Origin: Aphodosoma sp051870875
Lineage (GTDB): Bacteria > Bacteroidota > Bacteroidia > Bacteroidales > Paludibacteraceae
DNA length: 64,000 nt
Assembly: GCA_051870875.1 (NCBI GenBank)
Contig: JBJECG010000064.1
Location: 13,883-77,882, forward strand
Direction: 5' to 3'
Below, one piece after another: positions 17,578 to 27,065 of this stretch (position 1 is the stretch's first letter; every line of letters starts with the position of its first letter). The position numbers were made by a program, and so were the translations under genes. The notes beneath the pieces are model-generated. The model saw only the letters and a list, made by a program, of their open reading frames with translations, made no database searches and had not been told where the DNA came from.

Positions 17578-18657
17578 TTATTGGGCAAGATAAATTTCAA
17601 GTTCACTGTACGACGGGTTGCGGGCAACGATCACACCATTGCGGTCAAAAAGGATGGTGGCAGGTACGAATGTTATTTTCAGACGGGAAGCCAAGGCACA
17701 GTTCCATCCCGTCAGATAAGAGACGTCGATCCATCCTCCGTCAATATTCCGGATGGAATTCATCCACTTTTCGCGTTCGGTGTCAAGCGATACGCCCACC
17801 ACTTCAAAACGGTCGCCCCGATAACGCGAATAGAGCTGTTTCAAGTCAATCATATTGCGCATGCACGGGCCGCACCATGATGCCCAGAAATCCACAAGTG
17901 TGTAGTCATGTCCTGCAAACACTTCCTGCAGACACACCATATTGCTGTCTGGATCGGGTATCATGACCTCGGATATGGTTTTCCCTATAACCGCCTCGCT
18001 GATGCCGTGGCGGAATTCCGCCACCTGATCGTCATGCTTGTTTTTTATACCATTATACAGCACATCGAGATTGTCGGAAGAGAAGACAGTGTAGAAACCT
18101 GAGACTATGTTGCGGGTTACGGCATGGTTGATGTACGGCAGCAAGGCATTGATCATTACGGAATCACGATGTTCGGCCGCCAGTCTCATCATACAGCGGC
18201 GTTCGGCCGCCGGGCAATTCAATGAACTGATACTGTCACAAGCATCCTGGTAGGCTGCCATCTCGTTATGGCAGGTCCTGTACATCTCGTTCAGGGGAGT
18301 GCCTTTTACGTCTATGAAATAGTTGGTGTCTACCATCACTTCGATGTTGCCGGCTTCAAGGATCATGTTGCATTCCAGACCTGTATGATCTCCTTTCTGT
18401 CCTGCTATTGAGAACAGTACCATAGACGGTTCGACGGGAGCAACGCCTTCAATTTCAAAGCTGCCGTTGCTTATCAATGCGCTGTCAAGCGGCATGGGGG
18501 CGCAACCGTCGGATACGGCATAGATGAATACTTGCTCGCCTTCCAGGTCAGAGGCTTTCACCGAACCTGAAACTACATAATCCTGATGCACATGATGCGA
18601 AGTGCATGCAGAAAACAGCAAGACTGATGCTATTGCCGACTGAACGAGATACTTCAT
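17578..18657 (-). CDS. Thioredoxin-like lipoprotein with DUF4369-type N-terminus
   Basis: About 359 residues starting at ATG 18657 (an in-frame ATG at 18678 is less likely). A lipobox (LLFSAC) is followed by a beta-rich N-terminal domain of DUF4369 type and a C-terminal thioredoxin fold with WCGPC in FWASWCGPCMRN and a cis-Pro region FVPATILF. These proteins are anchored in the periplasm and act as thiol-disulphide reductants. It lies 42 bases after asd on the same strand. The cytochrome c genes nearby make apocytochrome reduction a conceivable role, but nothing in the sequence proves it. Confidence 0.88.
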   Translation of the reverse strand: MKYLVQSAIASVLLFSACTSHHVHQDYVVSGSVKASDLEGEQVFIYAVSDGCAPMPLDSALISNGSFEIEGVAPVEPSMVLFSIAGQKGDHTGLECNMILEAGNIEVMVDTNYFIDVKGTPLNEMYRTCHNEMAAYQDACDSISSLNCPAAERRCMMRLAAEHRDSVMINALLPYINHAVTRNIVSGFYTVFSSDNLDVLYNGIKNKHDDQVAEFRHGISEAVIGKTISEVMIPDPDSNMVCLQEVFAGHDYTLVDFWASWCGPCMRNMIDLKQLYSRYRGDRFEVVGVSLDTEREKWMNSIRNIDGGWIDVSYLTGWNCALASRLKITFVPATILFDRNGVIVARNPSYSELEIYLAQ

Positions 18658-18699
18658 AATTAAGAATAGATTTTTCAAATGTGTGGTGTAATTGCAAAA

Positions 18700-19707
18700 T
18701 CAGATGTCTCTCACTCGTATGAGATACTCTGCTATTTGTACTGCGTTGAGGGCGGCCCCCTTTTTTATCTGGTCACTTACACACCAGAAAGTCAGGCCGC
18801 AAGGGGTAGTCAGATCCTGACGGATACGACCGACAAACACCTCATCGCGTCCTGAAAGGAAGAGGGGCATAGGGTACTCTCGCTTTTCTGCATCATCGAG
18901 TACCACTATACCGTCAGCCGCTGCAAACGCTTCGCGCGCTTCTATGTCACTTACAGGCCTTTCGGTTTCGAGCCAGATACTTTCGGAGTGGGCGCGGAGC
19001 GAAGGTACCCGCACACACATGGCACTGACGGATATATCGGAGTGCATGATTTTTCTGGTTTCATGATACATTTTCATCTCCTCTTTGGTGTAACCGTTGT
19101 CAGTGAACACATCTATTTGAGGTATAAGATTGTATGCCAGCTGGTATGCAAATTTTTCTACTGTTACAGGTTTGCCTTCCGATATCTGGCGGTATTGCTC
19201 TTCCAGTTCCGACATAGCTTGTGCTCCTGCTCCTGAGGCGGCCTGATAAGTCGCAACGTGTACTCGGCGGATGTGCGACAGCCGTTCTATAGCCTGCAAG
19301 GCTACGACCATCTGGATGGTGGTGCAGTTGGGGTTTGCTATGATACCGCGGGGTCGGTTGAGGGCATCGGCGGCATTTACTTCTGGTACGACCAAAGGCA
19401 CATCATCGTCCATGCGGAACGCACTTGAATTGTCAATCATCAGAGTCCCGAACCGGGTAATGTCATCGGCAAACTCGTGTGATACCGATGCTCCTGCCGA
19501 AACGAAAGCCACATCCACCCCCCTGAAATCATCGCCGTGACGCAATTCTTGAACTGTATGCTTCTTGCCGCAGAATTCGTATTCCGAACCTGCACTGCGC
19601 CTGGAACCGAACAACCTCAGTTCCGATAACGGGAATTTCCGTTCTGAAAGCACACGGAGAAACTCGTTCCCGACGGCTCCGCTTGCACCTACTATAGCTA
19701 CTACCAT
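18700..19707 (-). CDS. asd: Aspartate-semialdehyde dehydrogenase
   Basis: A 335-residue enzyme with the N-terminal Rossmann motif VAIVGASGAVGNEF, the catalytic Cys in ANPNCTT, QAASGAGAQAM, and VRVPSLRAHSE. It reduces aspartyl phosphate to aspartate semialdehyde, the branch point to lysine/diaminopimelate, threonine and methionine. The downstream diaminopimelate genes dapF and dapL lie about 7 kb away. The start faces the divergent lamin-tail gene at 19811. Confidence 0.96.
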   Translation of the reverse strand: MVVAIVGASGAVGNEFLRVLSERKFPLSELRLFGSRRSAGSEYEFCGKKHTVQELRHGDDFRGVDVAFVSAGASVSHEFADDITRFGTLMIDNSSAFRMDDDVPLVVPEVNAADALNRPRGIIANPNCTTIQMVVALQAIERLSHIRRVHVATYQAASGAGAQAMSELEEQYRQISEGKPVTVEKFAYQLAYNLIPQIDVFTDNGYTKEEMKMYHETRKIMHSDISVSAMCVRVPSLRAHSESIWLETERPVSDIEAREAFAAADGIVVLDDAEKREYPMPLFLSGRDEVFVGRIRQDLTTPCGLTFWCVSDQIKKGAALNAVQIAEYLIRVRDI

Positions 19708-19755
19708 AATCAGAAATCAACAATATAATGCCATTTTTACAAAATCGCAGACAAA

Positions 19756-19787
19756 TTTGTGTATCCGGTCAAAGATATGTAAATTTG
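19756..19787 (+). promoter_or_regulatory. Bacteroidota promoter
   Basis: TTTG at 19756-19759, a 20-base spacer and TAAATTTG at 19780-19787, about 24 bases before the ATG at 19811. Confidence 0.7.
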
Positions 19788-19810
19788 CACATATAAGACA
19801 ACTTCATACC

Positions 19811-21037
19811 ATGTTACAAAAATACGGAATAATTTTGAAATACGGAAATAAAAAACGGCTTTTATTTGCATTGCCGCTATTTATGTCTGCAATAGTGGCT
19901 TATTCCCAAGCCGATACTGTAGTACGGCCGCGTTTGGTTTCTGTTGGTATCCTGTCCCCGGCAGAAATAATAGTACGTTTCAACAAGCCTGTTATACCCG
20001 ACAACGATATGATTTCCTGTTACAACCCCGATGTCGTTGCGGTGGAGTGGGACAGAACGGCAGGCGAAGCGGTCCTGGCACTAAACCATGAACTGGACTC
20101 GCTTGGAATTGAAAAGTTTGACATACGGGGTCTGTCCTGCATTGACGGATGTCGCATGTCCGACACTGTCATTGAGGTGTCATTGCCGAGGAAAGCACAG
20201 TATATGGATATTGTAATCAACGAAATAATGCCGTATGTCGACAGCACACAGAGCAAATATATCGAAATCCTCAATGCCACAGACTATTTTTTCGACCTTG
20301 CCGCACTGTGTTTGTGCAATCCGGATTCAACCGGGAAACCCAAAAACACGAGGCGTTTGACAGCCGTCAGTACGTTGCTTGCACCGCACCGGCTGGCTGT
20401 GGCAGTGCAGAAACTGCATCTGCTCCATACAAGGCGGGGATTGTCTGGCGATGCCGTTTATCTGGAAGCCAAAATGCCGTCATTTGCAGCGGCTTCGGGA
20501 GAAATATGGCTGTGTGACACGGCATGCCTGAATATCGACAAACTGCAGTACACAAAAAAGATGCACAATTCGGCACTGCGCGACCTGCACAATGTGTCGC
20601 TCGAACGACTCTCGGCTGTACGGGCCACAAACGATGCCGCAAATTGGCACAGCGCATCTACCGGATGTGGTTACAACACTGCCGGATGGCCTAATTCACA
20701 GTTGTCCGACGGCTCCAGTTGCCTTGAAAACCTGTCTTTTACATGTCCTGTCCCGCAGTTCTCCCCCAACGGCGACGGCTACAACGACCTGCTTGTCATA
20801 AACTACAGGATGCCATCTGCCGGATACATTCTTACCGCCGACATATACACCCGCACAGGAAGTCATGTCTCGCGTATCATTGACCGCCATCTGTTGGCTC
20901 TGCAAGGCACATACACCTGGGACGGAAAAAACAGCGGCAATATGACGGTTGAATCAGGTTTGTATGTCATGGTATTACAGGCCGCAAGCCCCGAAGGGCG
21001 TGTTACAGTCCGTAAAATAGTGTTCAGCAAACTTTGA
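19811..21037 (+). CDS. Lamin-tail-domain surface protein with gliding/T9SS-type C-terminus
   Basis: A 408-residue exported protein with a hydrophobic N-terminus ending near AIVAYSQ. A first domain of about 100 residues resembles a bacterial Ig-like module. Then comes a lamin-tail domain opening with DIVINEIMPY and KYIEILNAT. The C-terminus begins FSPNGDGYNDLL and continues with YTRTGS and DGKNSG, the CHU_C/FlgD-like pattern often found as the sorting region of type 9-secreted proteins. ATG 19811 was chosen because it lies just after the promoter; the frame extends upstream over asd. No partner gene is adjacent and the role is unknown. Confidence 0.8.
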   Translation: MLQKYGIILKYGNKKRLLFALPLFMSAIVAYSQADTVVRPRLVSVGILSPAEIIVRFNKPVIPDNDMISCYNPDVVAVEWDRTAGEAVLALNHELDSLGIEKFDIRGLSCIDGCRMSDTVIEVSLPRKAQYMDIVINEIMPYVDSTQSKYIEILNATDYFFDLAALCLCNPDSTGKPKNTRRLTAVSTLLAPHRLAVAVQKLHLLHTRRGLSGDAVYLEAKMPSFAAASGEIWLCDTACLNIDKLQYTKKMHNSALRDLHNVSLERLSAVRATNDAANWHSASTGCGYNTAGWPNSQLSDGSSCLENLSFTCPVPQFSPNGDGYNDLLVINYRMPSAGYILTADIYTRTGSHVSRIIDRHLLALQGTYTWDGKNSGNMTVESGLYVMVLQAASPEGRVTVRKIVFSKL

Positions 21038-21260
21038 AAACGGATTCTTGTCTGAAAATTTCGCTGTCGGCAGATCGCGGAATCCTGGCAGTACAATCCG
21101 ACAGGGAAACGATACTGCCATGAAAGATCTTTCCCGAAAATCAAGCAAACTTCAAGTCGGGAACACCTGCTTTTGCCGGATTCTCCAGACAACAAACCGG
21201 TTCCTGAAGTGCCGTCAGACGATGGACATAGTTCCGGCAATAGGGCAAAATTGCACGTTA

Positions 21261-21284
21261 ATGTTATTTGTATATAAATAACAT
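21261..21284. promoter_or_regulatory. 24-bp palindrome, candidate operator
   Basis: ATGTTATTT (21261-21269), six bases, AAATAACAT (21276-21284). The dyad is perfect and ends where the -33 region of the promoter at 21307 should begin, a good position for an activator or repressor site. The rest of 21038-21351 shows only a weak GGCAGTA/TACTGCC stem at 21087-21120. Confidence 0.5.
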
Positions 21285-21306
21285 CTGTAGTTCCGGTAAA
21301 AATAAT

Positions 21307-21314
21307 TACCTTTG
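21307..21314 (+). promoter_or_regulatory. -7 promoter box of the putative metal operon
   Basis: TACCTTTG matches TAnnTTTG, 38 bases before ATG 21352. Confidence 0.6.
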
Positions 21315-21351
21315 CAGTGCTGGTTATGGTATCAAGGCAGTAAACAGTAAT

Positions 21352-21828
21352 ATGCGTCATAGGCTCATGCAAATATTATCGGTGGCACTTGCCGTTTACA
21401 TCCTGTATGTAAGCGGGGGGACCAACATATACCATTATTGCTGTGATGCCTGTCGCAGTTACGGCCATAGTATTTTCATCACTGTCACTTGCGAGGAAGT
21501 ACACTCGCATTTCCACTGCTCCGGACATGGCTGTAGCCATGGGCAGCCCGCTTCGGCACCGCATTCGCACGATGATCTCTGTTACCACCTGACCCAGACT
21601 GCCGAGCACTGTGATGTCCACCATATTGATGCGCCGCAGCTCACAGCCGGACAGCGTACCGGCATCATTCCCATAATGCCCCTTTTGGCAATCGTGCAGG
21701 TATCGGCAGTTGGGGAGGGGAACGTTTTTGCCGTGACCCGTGACCTGTATGTCCGCAATTTCTCGAATGCGCCGCCGCTTCTTGACGGACGGTCTGTCAT
21801 TACGCTCAAGAATTCCTATCTTATTTAG
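21352..21828 (+). CDS. Small Cys/His-rich exported protein (HYC_CC_PP-like)
   Basis: A 158-residue protein with an N-terminal hydrophobic helix and then an unusual density of metal-ligand residues: YHYCCDAC, HFHCSGHGCSHG, HSHDDLCYH and HCDVHH. The C-terminus has an APPLLDGRS stretch. The arrangement of HYC, paired cysteines and a terminal proline pair resembles the small Bacteroidota HYC_CC_PP family, often found beside TonB receptors and copper genes. It is the first gene of the operon with the TonB receptor and HMA protein and probably binds copper or another soft metal in the periplasm. Confidence 0.7.
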   Translation: MRHRLMQILSVALAVYILYVSGGTNIYHYCCDACRSYGHSIFITVTCEEVHSHFHCSGHGCSHGQPASAPHSHDDLCYHLTQTAEHCDVHHIDAPQLTAGQRTGIIPIMPLLAIVQVSAVGEGNVFAVTRDLYVRNFSNAPPLLDGRSVITLKNSYLI

Positions 21829-21940
21829 CATCCCTGTTCCATGTTGGAGATCGTCTCTTGGCTGAGGCGGTCATGTGCTGTTTGTACATGCACCATCCGG
21901 TGCAAATGCCGCAAATTTTCCCTGACAACAATTTAACGTA

Positions 21941-24208
21941 ATGAACACTATGAAATACTCTATATTCACTCTACTCATGTTTTTGACCGGCTTTGCAGTC
22001 GCAAAAGCCGAAACAATCTCCGTATACGGAACACTGACTGACCCGGCAGGCGACCCCGTTATCGGTGCCGAAATCCGCTGGGCAAATACATATCTCGGAG
22101 TTGTGTCCGACATTGACGGCAACTTTGTCATCAACTCCACAGACCTGACCGATACCCTTGTCATCAGCTATCTTTCGTATGCCACTATTTACATCGACAT
22201 ACGCACTGCCGAAATGCCTCTCAAGCTCACAATGCAGGAAGACAACAAAGTGCTTGACGAGATACAGGTGGCCGGACGCAAGGCATCTACAGTCACCAGC
22301 CGTGTAAGCGCATTGCAGACAACCAAAATCACCGGCGACGAACTGTGTAAGGCTGCCTGCTGCAACCTGTCAGAGAGTTTTGAAACCAATGCCTCTGTCG
22401 ATGTGGCATATGCCGATGCCGCTACTGGAGCCAAAACTATCAAACTGCTCGGCTTGTCGGGTACATACGTTCAACTACTCTCCGAAAATACTCCCGGAGT
22501 ACGTGGCCTGGCACAGAATTTCGGCATGGAATACATCCCCGGTGCCTGGATGGAAAGCATTCAGGTCAGCAAAGGCACATCATCTGTCATCAACGGATAC
22601 GAGGCCACTACCGGCCAGATCAACGTTGAGTATCTCAAACCCCAACGCCAGGATCCCATTGCCGTCAACGGAATGATCAGCTCTGCCCTCCGTGCCGAAC
22701 TCAACGCCACAGGTGGCTGGGCCGTCAACGAAAAATGGAGCACCGGCGTACTTGCCCATTACAAAAACGAAAGCTTGCAGCACGACAACAATGGCGACGG
22801 ATTCATGGATCTCCCTACCGGCCAGCAGGCCAATCTGCTCAACCGCTGGTATGTAAAGGACGGCGATTACACCGGACAGATACTGGTCCGTGGCCTTTAC
22901 GATGAACGCAACGGCGGACAGACCGATAGATACATTCTGAAAAACAACATCGAAGACCCGTATCACATCGGGTTGAAAACGTGGCGGCTGGACGCATTCA
23001 CGAAACACGGCTGGGTATTCGACCATGAAAAAGGTACAAGTATCGGATTGATTTTCTCGGGTTCGTATCACAACCAAAACAATGTCTACGGCCATCGCCG
23101 GTACGTGGCTGACCAGGGCAACTTCTACATGAACGCCATATTTCAGACCAACTTTACCGATGAACATAAGCTGGTAGCCGGCTTGTCCCTCAACTTCGAC
23201 GATTACAACGAAACTCTCGACATTGCCGGAGAGCAAGGTTGGGACGTCGGCCGGCGCCATTTCAATATGGATCGCTCCGAATGGACTCCCGGTATCTTTG
23301 CCGAATACTCGTATATGTACGACGAAAAGCTATCCATCCTTCTCGGACTCCGTGCCGATTACAGTTCCACTTACGGCTTTTTTGCCACTCCGCGCTTCAA
23401 CATCCGCTATTCGCCATGGAAGTGGTGGAACCTGCGCGCCTCTGTCGGCCTCGGCTATCGTTCGCCGAACATCTTCTCCGACAACGCCTCTCTACTGCCA
23501 AGTTCGCGCAGGATAGTCCTGGCCGAAGACCGTTACAATCAGGAACAGGCCGTCAATGCCGGCATCAGCACCACTTTCTACATCCCCATCGCAGGCCGTG
23601 AACTACAAATCTCAGCCGACTACTACTACACCCACTTCATCGAATGCCTCGTAGTTGACATGGATAGCGACCCCCACGCCACCATCCTTACAAATCTCAA
23701 CGGCGGGAAATCCTATGCCGGCAACTTCCAGATCGAGGCGAATATGGAAATCCTCAAAGGCTGGACCATGACTGCCGCATTCCGCATGACCGATGTGAAA
23801 ACCACTGTCAACGGTCAATTGCGGGAGAAAGTGCTTACACCGCGATACAAAGCCCTCATCACTACTTCTTACCAGACCCCGCTAAAACACTGGCAGTTCG
23901 ATATCACAGCCCAGTTCAACGGCGGAGGCCGTATGCCCGACAACTACATGCTTGCCGATGGTACACCGTCATGGTCAAACACTTACAGGTGGCATCCTCA
24001 GCTTATGGCCCAGATCACACGCTACTTCCGCACCTGGAGCATTTACATCGGAGGTGAAAACCTCACCAACTTCACACAGCAAAACCCCATCATCGATGCT
24101 GCCAATCCCTATGGTCCGGATTTCGACGCCTCCATGGCTTGGGGGCCGATTCACGGCTGGAAAGTATATGCCGGATTCCGTTGGGCTTTGGGCAGAAAAG
24201 AAAAATGA
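21941..24208 (+). CDS. TonB-dependent outer-membrane receptor (putative metal operon)
   Basis: A 755-residue protein with a signal peptide (cleavage near AVAKA), a carboxypeptidase-regulatory-like domain from ISVYGTLTDPAG, a plug domain with the usual KLLGLSGTYVQLL and SIQVSKGTSSVINGYEATTGQINV signatures, and a C-terminal beta-barrel ending in an aromatic-rich strand. It would import a chelated ligand using TonB energy. The plug has an uncommon ELCKAACCNLSESF with three cysteines. Flanking metal-binding proteins suggest a metal complex as ligand. An in-frame ATG at 21950 is an alternative start. Confidence 0.92.
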   Translation: MNTMKYSIFTLLMFLTGFAVAKAETISVYGTLTDPAGDPVIGAEIRWANTYLGVVSDIDGNFVINSTDLTDTLVISYLSYATIYIDIRTAEMPLKLTMQEDNKVLDEIQVAGRKASTVTSRVSALQTTKITGDELCKAACCNLSESFETNASVDVAYADAATGAKTIKLLGLSGTYVQLLSENTPGVRGLAQNFGMEYIPGAWMESIQVSKGTSSVINGYEATTGQINVEYLKPQRQDPIAVNGMISSALRAELNATGGWAVNEKWSTGVLAHYKNESLQHDNNGDGFMDLPTGQQANLLNRWYVKDGDYTGQILVRGLYDERNGGQTDRYILKNNIEDPYHIGLKTWRLDAFTKHGWVFDHEKGTSIGLIFSGSYHNQNNVYGHRRYVADQGNFYMNAIFQTNFTDEHKLVAGLSLNFDDYNETLDIAGEQGWDVGRRHFNMDRSEWTPGIFAEYSYMYDEKLSILLGLRADYSSTYGFFATPRFNIRYSPWKWWNLRASVGLGYRSPNIFSDNASLLPSSRRIVLAEDRYNQEQAVNAGISTTFYIPIAGRELQISADYYYTHFIECLVVDMDSDPHATILTNLNGGKSYAGNFQIEANMEILKGWTMTAAFRMTDVKTTVNGQLREKVLTPRYKALITTSYQTPLKHWQFDITAQFNGGGRMPDNYMLADGTPSWSNTYRWHPQLMAQITRYFRTWSIYIGGENLTNFTQQNPIIDAANPYGPDFDASMAWGPIHGWKVYAGFRWALGRKEK

Positions 24209-24252
24209 AAAGAAAATACATTATTCAAACTCAAAAATAACCGAATAAACAC

Positions 24253-24612
24253 ATGAAAATTATGAAAAGAATCTTTGTTATGCTTGCCGTCATTGCATGT
24301 ACGGCGACAATGGCAGTAGCCGAAAAACAGACCGTATCTCTCTATGTCCCTGACATGGAATGCAACAACTGCAAAAGTAAGGTCGAAAATGTGCTGGCAT
24401 ATGAAAAAGGCATTCGCAAGCTCGGTTTCGATGTTCAGAAACGTCTTGTAACTGTCACGTATGAAGACAGAAAGACAAGTGTCGAAAAATTGCAGGATGC
24501 ACTTATGAAATATTTGAACTATAAGTCTGTCGTTGTAAAACAGGGTGAGGTTATTGAACATCAGCACGGCAACGGAGCCGGTCACGACCACCATCATGAC
24601 CCTCAGGATTAG
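24253..24612 (+). CDS. Exported heavy-metal-associated (HMA) domain protein
   Basis: A 119-residue protein with a signal peptide (cleavage near AVA-EK), then one HMA domain with the metal-binding CNNC in PDMECNNCKSK and the usual beta-alpha-beta pattern. The C-terminal tail is His-rich (EHQHGNGAGHDHHHD). HMA domains carry Cu(I) or similar soft ions and hand them between proteins. A periplasmic HMA protein directly after a TonB receptor fits a metal-shuttling role. It starts 44 bases after the receptor. Confidence 0.9.
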   Translation: MKIMKRIFVMLAVIACTATMAVAEKQTVSLYVPDMECNNCKSKVENVLAYEKGIRKLGFDVQKRLVTVTYEDRKTSVEKLQDALMKYLNYKSVVVKQGEVIEHQHGNGAGHDHHHDPQD

Positions 24613-24712
24613 TCCGTTTTACATTTTCTGAACATTGGGGACAATACGGATTACATTCCTGTGCAGTGGCATCCCGTCCTCGTATGGCGATTAAATTCTT
24701 CAGAAAGGTCAA

Positions 24713-24741
24713 TTGTTGATGGAAAAATTGTAGTACCTTTG
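24713..24741 (+). promoter_or_regulatory. Bacteroidota promoter
   Basis: TTG at 24713-24715, an 18-base spacer and TACCTTTG at 24734-24741. It precedes the small outer-membrane protein and starts a transcript separate from the metal operon. Confidence 0.6.
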
Positions 24742-24797
24742 CAACATGGAATGGTATTTTATCAAAACTCAAGTGTATAATTAAAACTCAAGGTGTT

Positions 24798-25277
24798 ATG
24801 AAAAAGTTCTTACTTGTTGTTGTACTCGCAGTGGGTGCAATCACGTTTGCAAGCGCACAGCCTCGCGCTATCGGTGGACGTCTCGGTTATGGTGTTGCAG
24901 TTTCTTATCAGCACGGATTAGGTGAACGCAACATGGTAAACCTCGATGTTGACTTCCCCGGTTTCTATGGTATCGGCGCAGCTGCCACTTACGACTGGAT
25001 TTTCCCCATCACCTCATGGCAGGAAAAAGGTTCATGGAACTGGTATGCCGGTGTAGGTGCCGGTTTGGCTTTCAACTTCCACAACTACATGAGCGTCGGT
25101 GTTGCCGGCCGTATAGGAGTTGAATATAACTTCTGGTTCCCGATGCAGCTTTCGCTCGACTGGCGTCCTGTCATCGGTCCGAACTTCTGGTTCGACCACG
25201 GCAATCACAACAGTGTAGGTTTCCACTACAACGGCCTCTACGATGGTATCGCCCTCGGCATCCGTTACCTATTCTAA
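24798..25277 (+). CDS. Small outer-membrane beta-barrel protein
   Basis: A 159-residue protein with a typical signal peptide (MKKFLLVVVLAVGAITFASA) followed by alternating polar/aromatic strands, such as GGRLGYGVAVSYQH and YNFWFPMQLSLDWRP, and a terminal strand ending RYLF. This is the architecture of small eight-stranded barrels of unknown function common in Bacteroidales. It has its own promoter and a strong terminator. Confidence 0.85.
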   Translation: MKKFLLVVVLAVGAITFASAQPRAIGGRLGYGVAVSYQHGLGERNMVNLDVDFPGFYGIGAAATYDWIFPITSWQEKGSWNWYAGVGAGLAFNFHNYMSVGVAGRIGVEYNFWFPMQLSLDWRPVIGPNFWFDHGNHNSVGFHYNGLYDGIALGIRYLF

Positions 25278-25295
25278 GTTGTTGATTCTTATAAC

Positions 25296-25344
25296 AAACA
25301 GCAGACGGCCTCAGTCACCATACTGAGGCCGTCTGCTGTTTTTT
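25296..25344 (+). terminator. Rho-independent terminator
   Basis: A 20-bp perfect stem (AAACAGCAGACGGCCTCAGT and its complement) with a six-base loop, followed by a T-run. Confidence 0.95.
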
Positions 25345-25407
25345 CCCGACTCCGAAAATCCGGACTGTCAAAACCACAAAAAATTTCGATAATCCAATAA
25401 TAATTAC

Positions 25408-25415
25408 TAACTTTG
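25408..25415 (+). promoter_or_regulatory. -7 promoter box of yebC
   Basis: TAACTTTG matches TAnnTTTG, 42 bases before the yebC ATG. Confidence 0.6.
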
Positions 25416-25456
25416 CAAACCTGAACAATATAAATAAACAAAACAAATACAATACA

Positions 25457-26182
25457 ATGGGAAGAGCATTCGAATATCGTAAAGCACGCAAACTCAAACG
25501 CTGGGGAAACATGGCCCGCGTATTTACCAAACTCGGCAAGGAAATCACTATAGCTGCAAAGTCAGGCGGCGGCGACCCTGATACCAATCCGCGTCTCCGT
25601 GCACTGATGGCCACCGCAAAAAAGGAAAATATGCCTAAGGAAAACGTCGAACGTGCCATCAAGAAAGCACTCTCGAAAGACTTCGCCGACTACAAGGAAA
25701 TGAATTATGAAGGCTACGGCCCTCACGGCATAGCAATCTTCGTTGAAACAGCTACTGATAATACAACCCGTACTGTGGCAAATGTCCGCAGCTACTTCAA
25801 CAAACTCGGCGGAAACCTCGGCACTTCTGGCTCGCTCGAATTCCTTTTCGACCACAAATGCGTATTCCATATTGCAAAGAAAGACGGTATGGATCTCGAT
25901 GAACTCGAACTCGAACTCATCGACTACGGTGTGGATGAAATCTATGAAGACGAAGAAGATGTGGTACTCTACGGCGAATTTGCCCAGAACTCAGCCATAC
26001 AGAAATATCTGGAGGAAAACGGCTATGAAATCACATCGTCAGAATTTGTCCGCATCCCTAACGACACCAAACAGCTCAATGCCGAACAGGCAGCTTCGGT
26101 AAACAAACTCATCGAGAGACTCGAAGAAGACGAAGATGTCCAGAACGTGTTCCACAATATGCAGGAGCCGGACGATGAATAA
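25457..26182 (+). CDS. yebC: YebC/PmpR (TACO1) family protein
   Basis: A 241-residue protein with the family opening MGRAFEYRKARK, KLGKEITIAAKSGG, PRLRALMATAKKENMPKENVERAIKKA, then YEGYGPHGIAI and GGNLGTSGSLEF. Family members act as DNA-binding regulators or, as shown for some, as factors that relieve ribosome stalling on proline stretches; the sequence does not decide between the two. dapF starts 12 bases later, so it heads a transcript that probably includes dapF, dapL and the M4 protease gene. Confidence 0.95.
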   Translation: MGRAFEYRKARKLKRWGNMARVFTKLGKEITIAAKSGGGDPDTNPRLRALMATAKKENMPKENVERAIKKALSKDFADYKEMNYEGYGPHGIAIFVETATDNTTRTVANVRSYFNKLGGNLGTSGSLEFLFDHKCVFHIAKKDGMDLDELELELIDYGVDEIYEDEEDVVLYGEFAQNSAIQKYLEENGYEITSSEFVRIPNDTKQLNAEQAASVNKLIERLEEDEDVQNVFHNMQEPDDE

Positions 26183-26194
26183 CCGTCAGCCGAC

Positions 26195-27061
26195 ATGACT
26201 ATCGATTTCATAAAAATGCACGGGCTGGGCAACGACTATATATATATAGATTGTATATGTCGTCCTCAGCCCGTTGGTTTGACAGCCGGTATCATCCGCC
26301 GGCTTTCCGACCGACATACAGGCATAGGAGCTGACGGCGTAGTGTTGATTCTGCCATCGGCGAAAGCCGATTTGGAGATGCGGATGTTCAATGCCGACGG
26401 CAGTGAAGGGGACATGTGCGGCAATGCAATACGGTGTGTCGGCAAATATGCGGCTGATGCCGGTTATACCGGAGCAGACAATATATCCGTTGATACCAGG
26501 TCCGGAATCAAATACCTTACGCTGCACCGCACAGACGGTAAGGTCGGCTCTGTTACGGTCGATATGGGCTTCGCCTCGTTCTCCCCTGCCGACATTCATC
26601 TGGCTGACAACTGCGAATACATTGACCGTCCGGTAGTCTATCAGATGCCCGGCGGTGACAGGACATTCCACGTAACTGCCGTATCTGTCGGCAATCCGCA
26701 CTGCGTGATACAGACCGGTGACATTGATACTTTTCCGCTGCATGAGTACGGATCCGGGTTTGAGAACCACCCCCTGTTTGCCGACAGGGTCAATACCGAA
26801 ATAGTACGCCGGCTGTCACCGGTACATCTGGCTATGCGTGTATGGGAACGAGGTTCCGGCGAAACGATGGCCTGCGGGACGGGAGCTTGCGCTGTCGTTG
26901 CTGCATTCACCAGAATAGGCTTGACTCCTGCCGGAAATCCGATAACGGTATCGCTCCGCGGAGGTGACCTTACGATAACATGCTCTGCCGATTTCCACAT
27001 CACCATGACAGGTCCCGCCGAAGAATCATTCCGGGGCTCGATAACAATACAACCGTACTGA
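26195..27061 (+). CDS. dapF: Diaminopimelate epimerase
   Basis: A 288-residue enzyme with KMHGLGNDYIYID at the N-terminus, the first catalytic Cys in MCGNAIRC, and the second in MACGTGACA. It converts LL- to meso-diaminopimelate for peptidoglycan and lysine. It lies 12 bases after yebC and 4 bases before dapL, which makes its substrate; the pair represents the last two steps of the aminotransferase variant of the pathway. It looks complete. Confidence 0.97.
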   Translation: MTIDFIKMHGLGNDYIYIDCICRPQPVGLTAGIIRRLSDRHTGIGADGVVLILPSAKADLEMRMFNADGSEGDMCGNAIRCVGKYAADAGYTGADNISVDTRSGIKYLTLHRTDGKVGSVTVDMGFASFSPADIHLADNCEYIDRPVVYQMPGGDRTFHVTAVSVGNPHCVIQTGDIDTFPLHEYGSGFENHPLFADRVNTEIVRRLSPVHLAMRVWERGSGETMACGTGACAVVAAFTRIGLTPAGNPITVSLRGGDLTITCSADFHITMTGPAEESFRGSITIQPY

Positions 27062-27065
27062 CAAT

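Noticed and set aside
21048..21281. 77-codon frame before the metal operon
   Set aside because: It runs through the palindrome and lacks any conserved feature.
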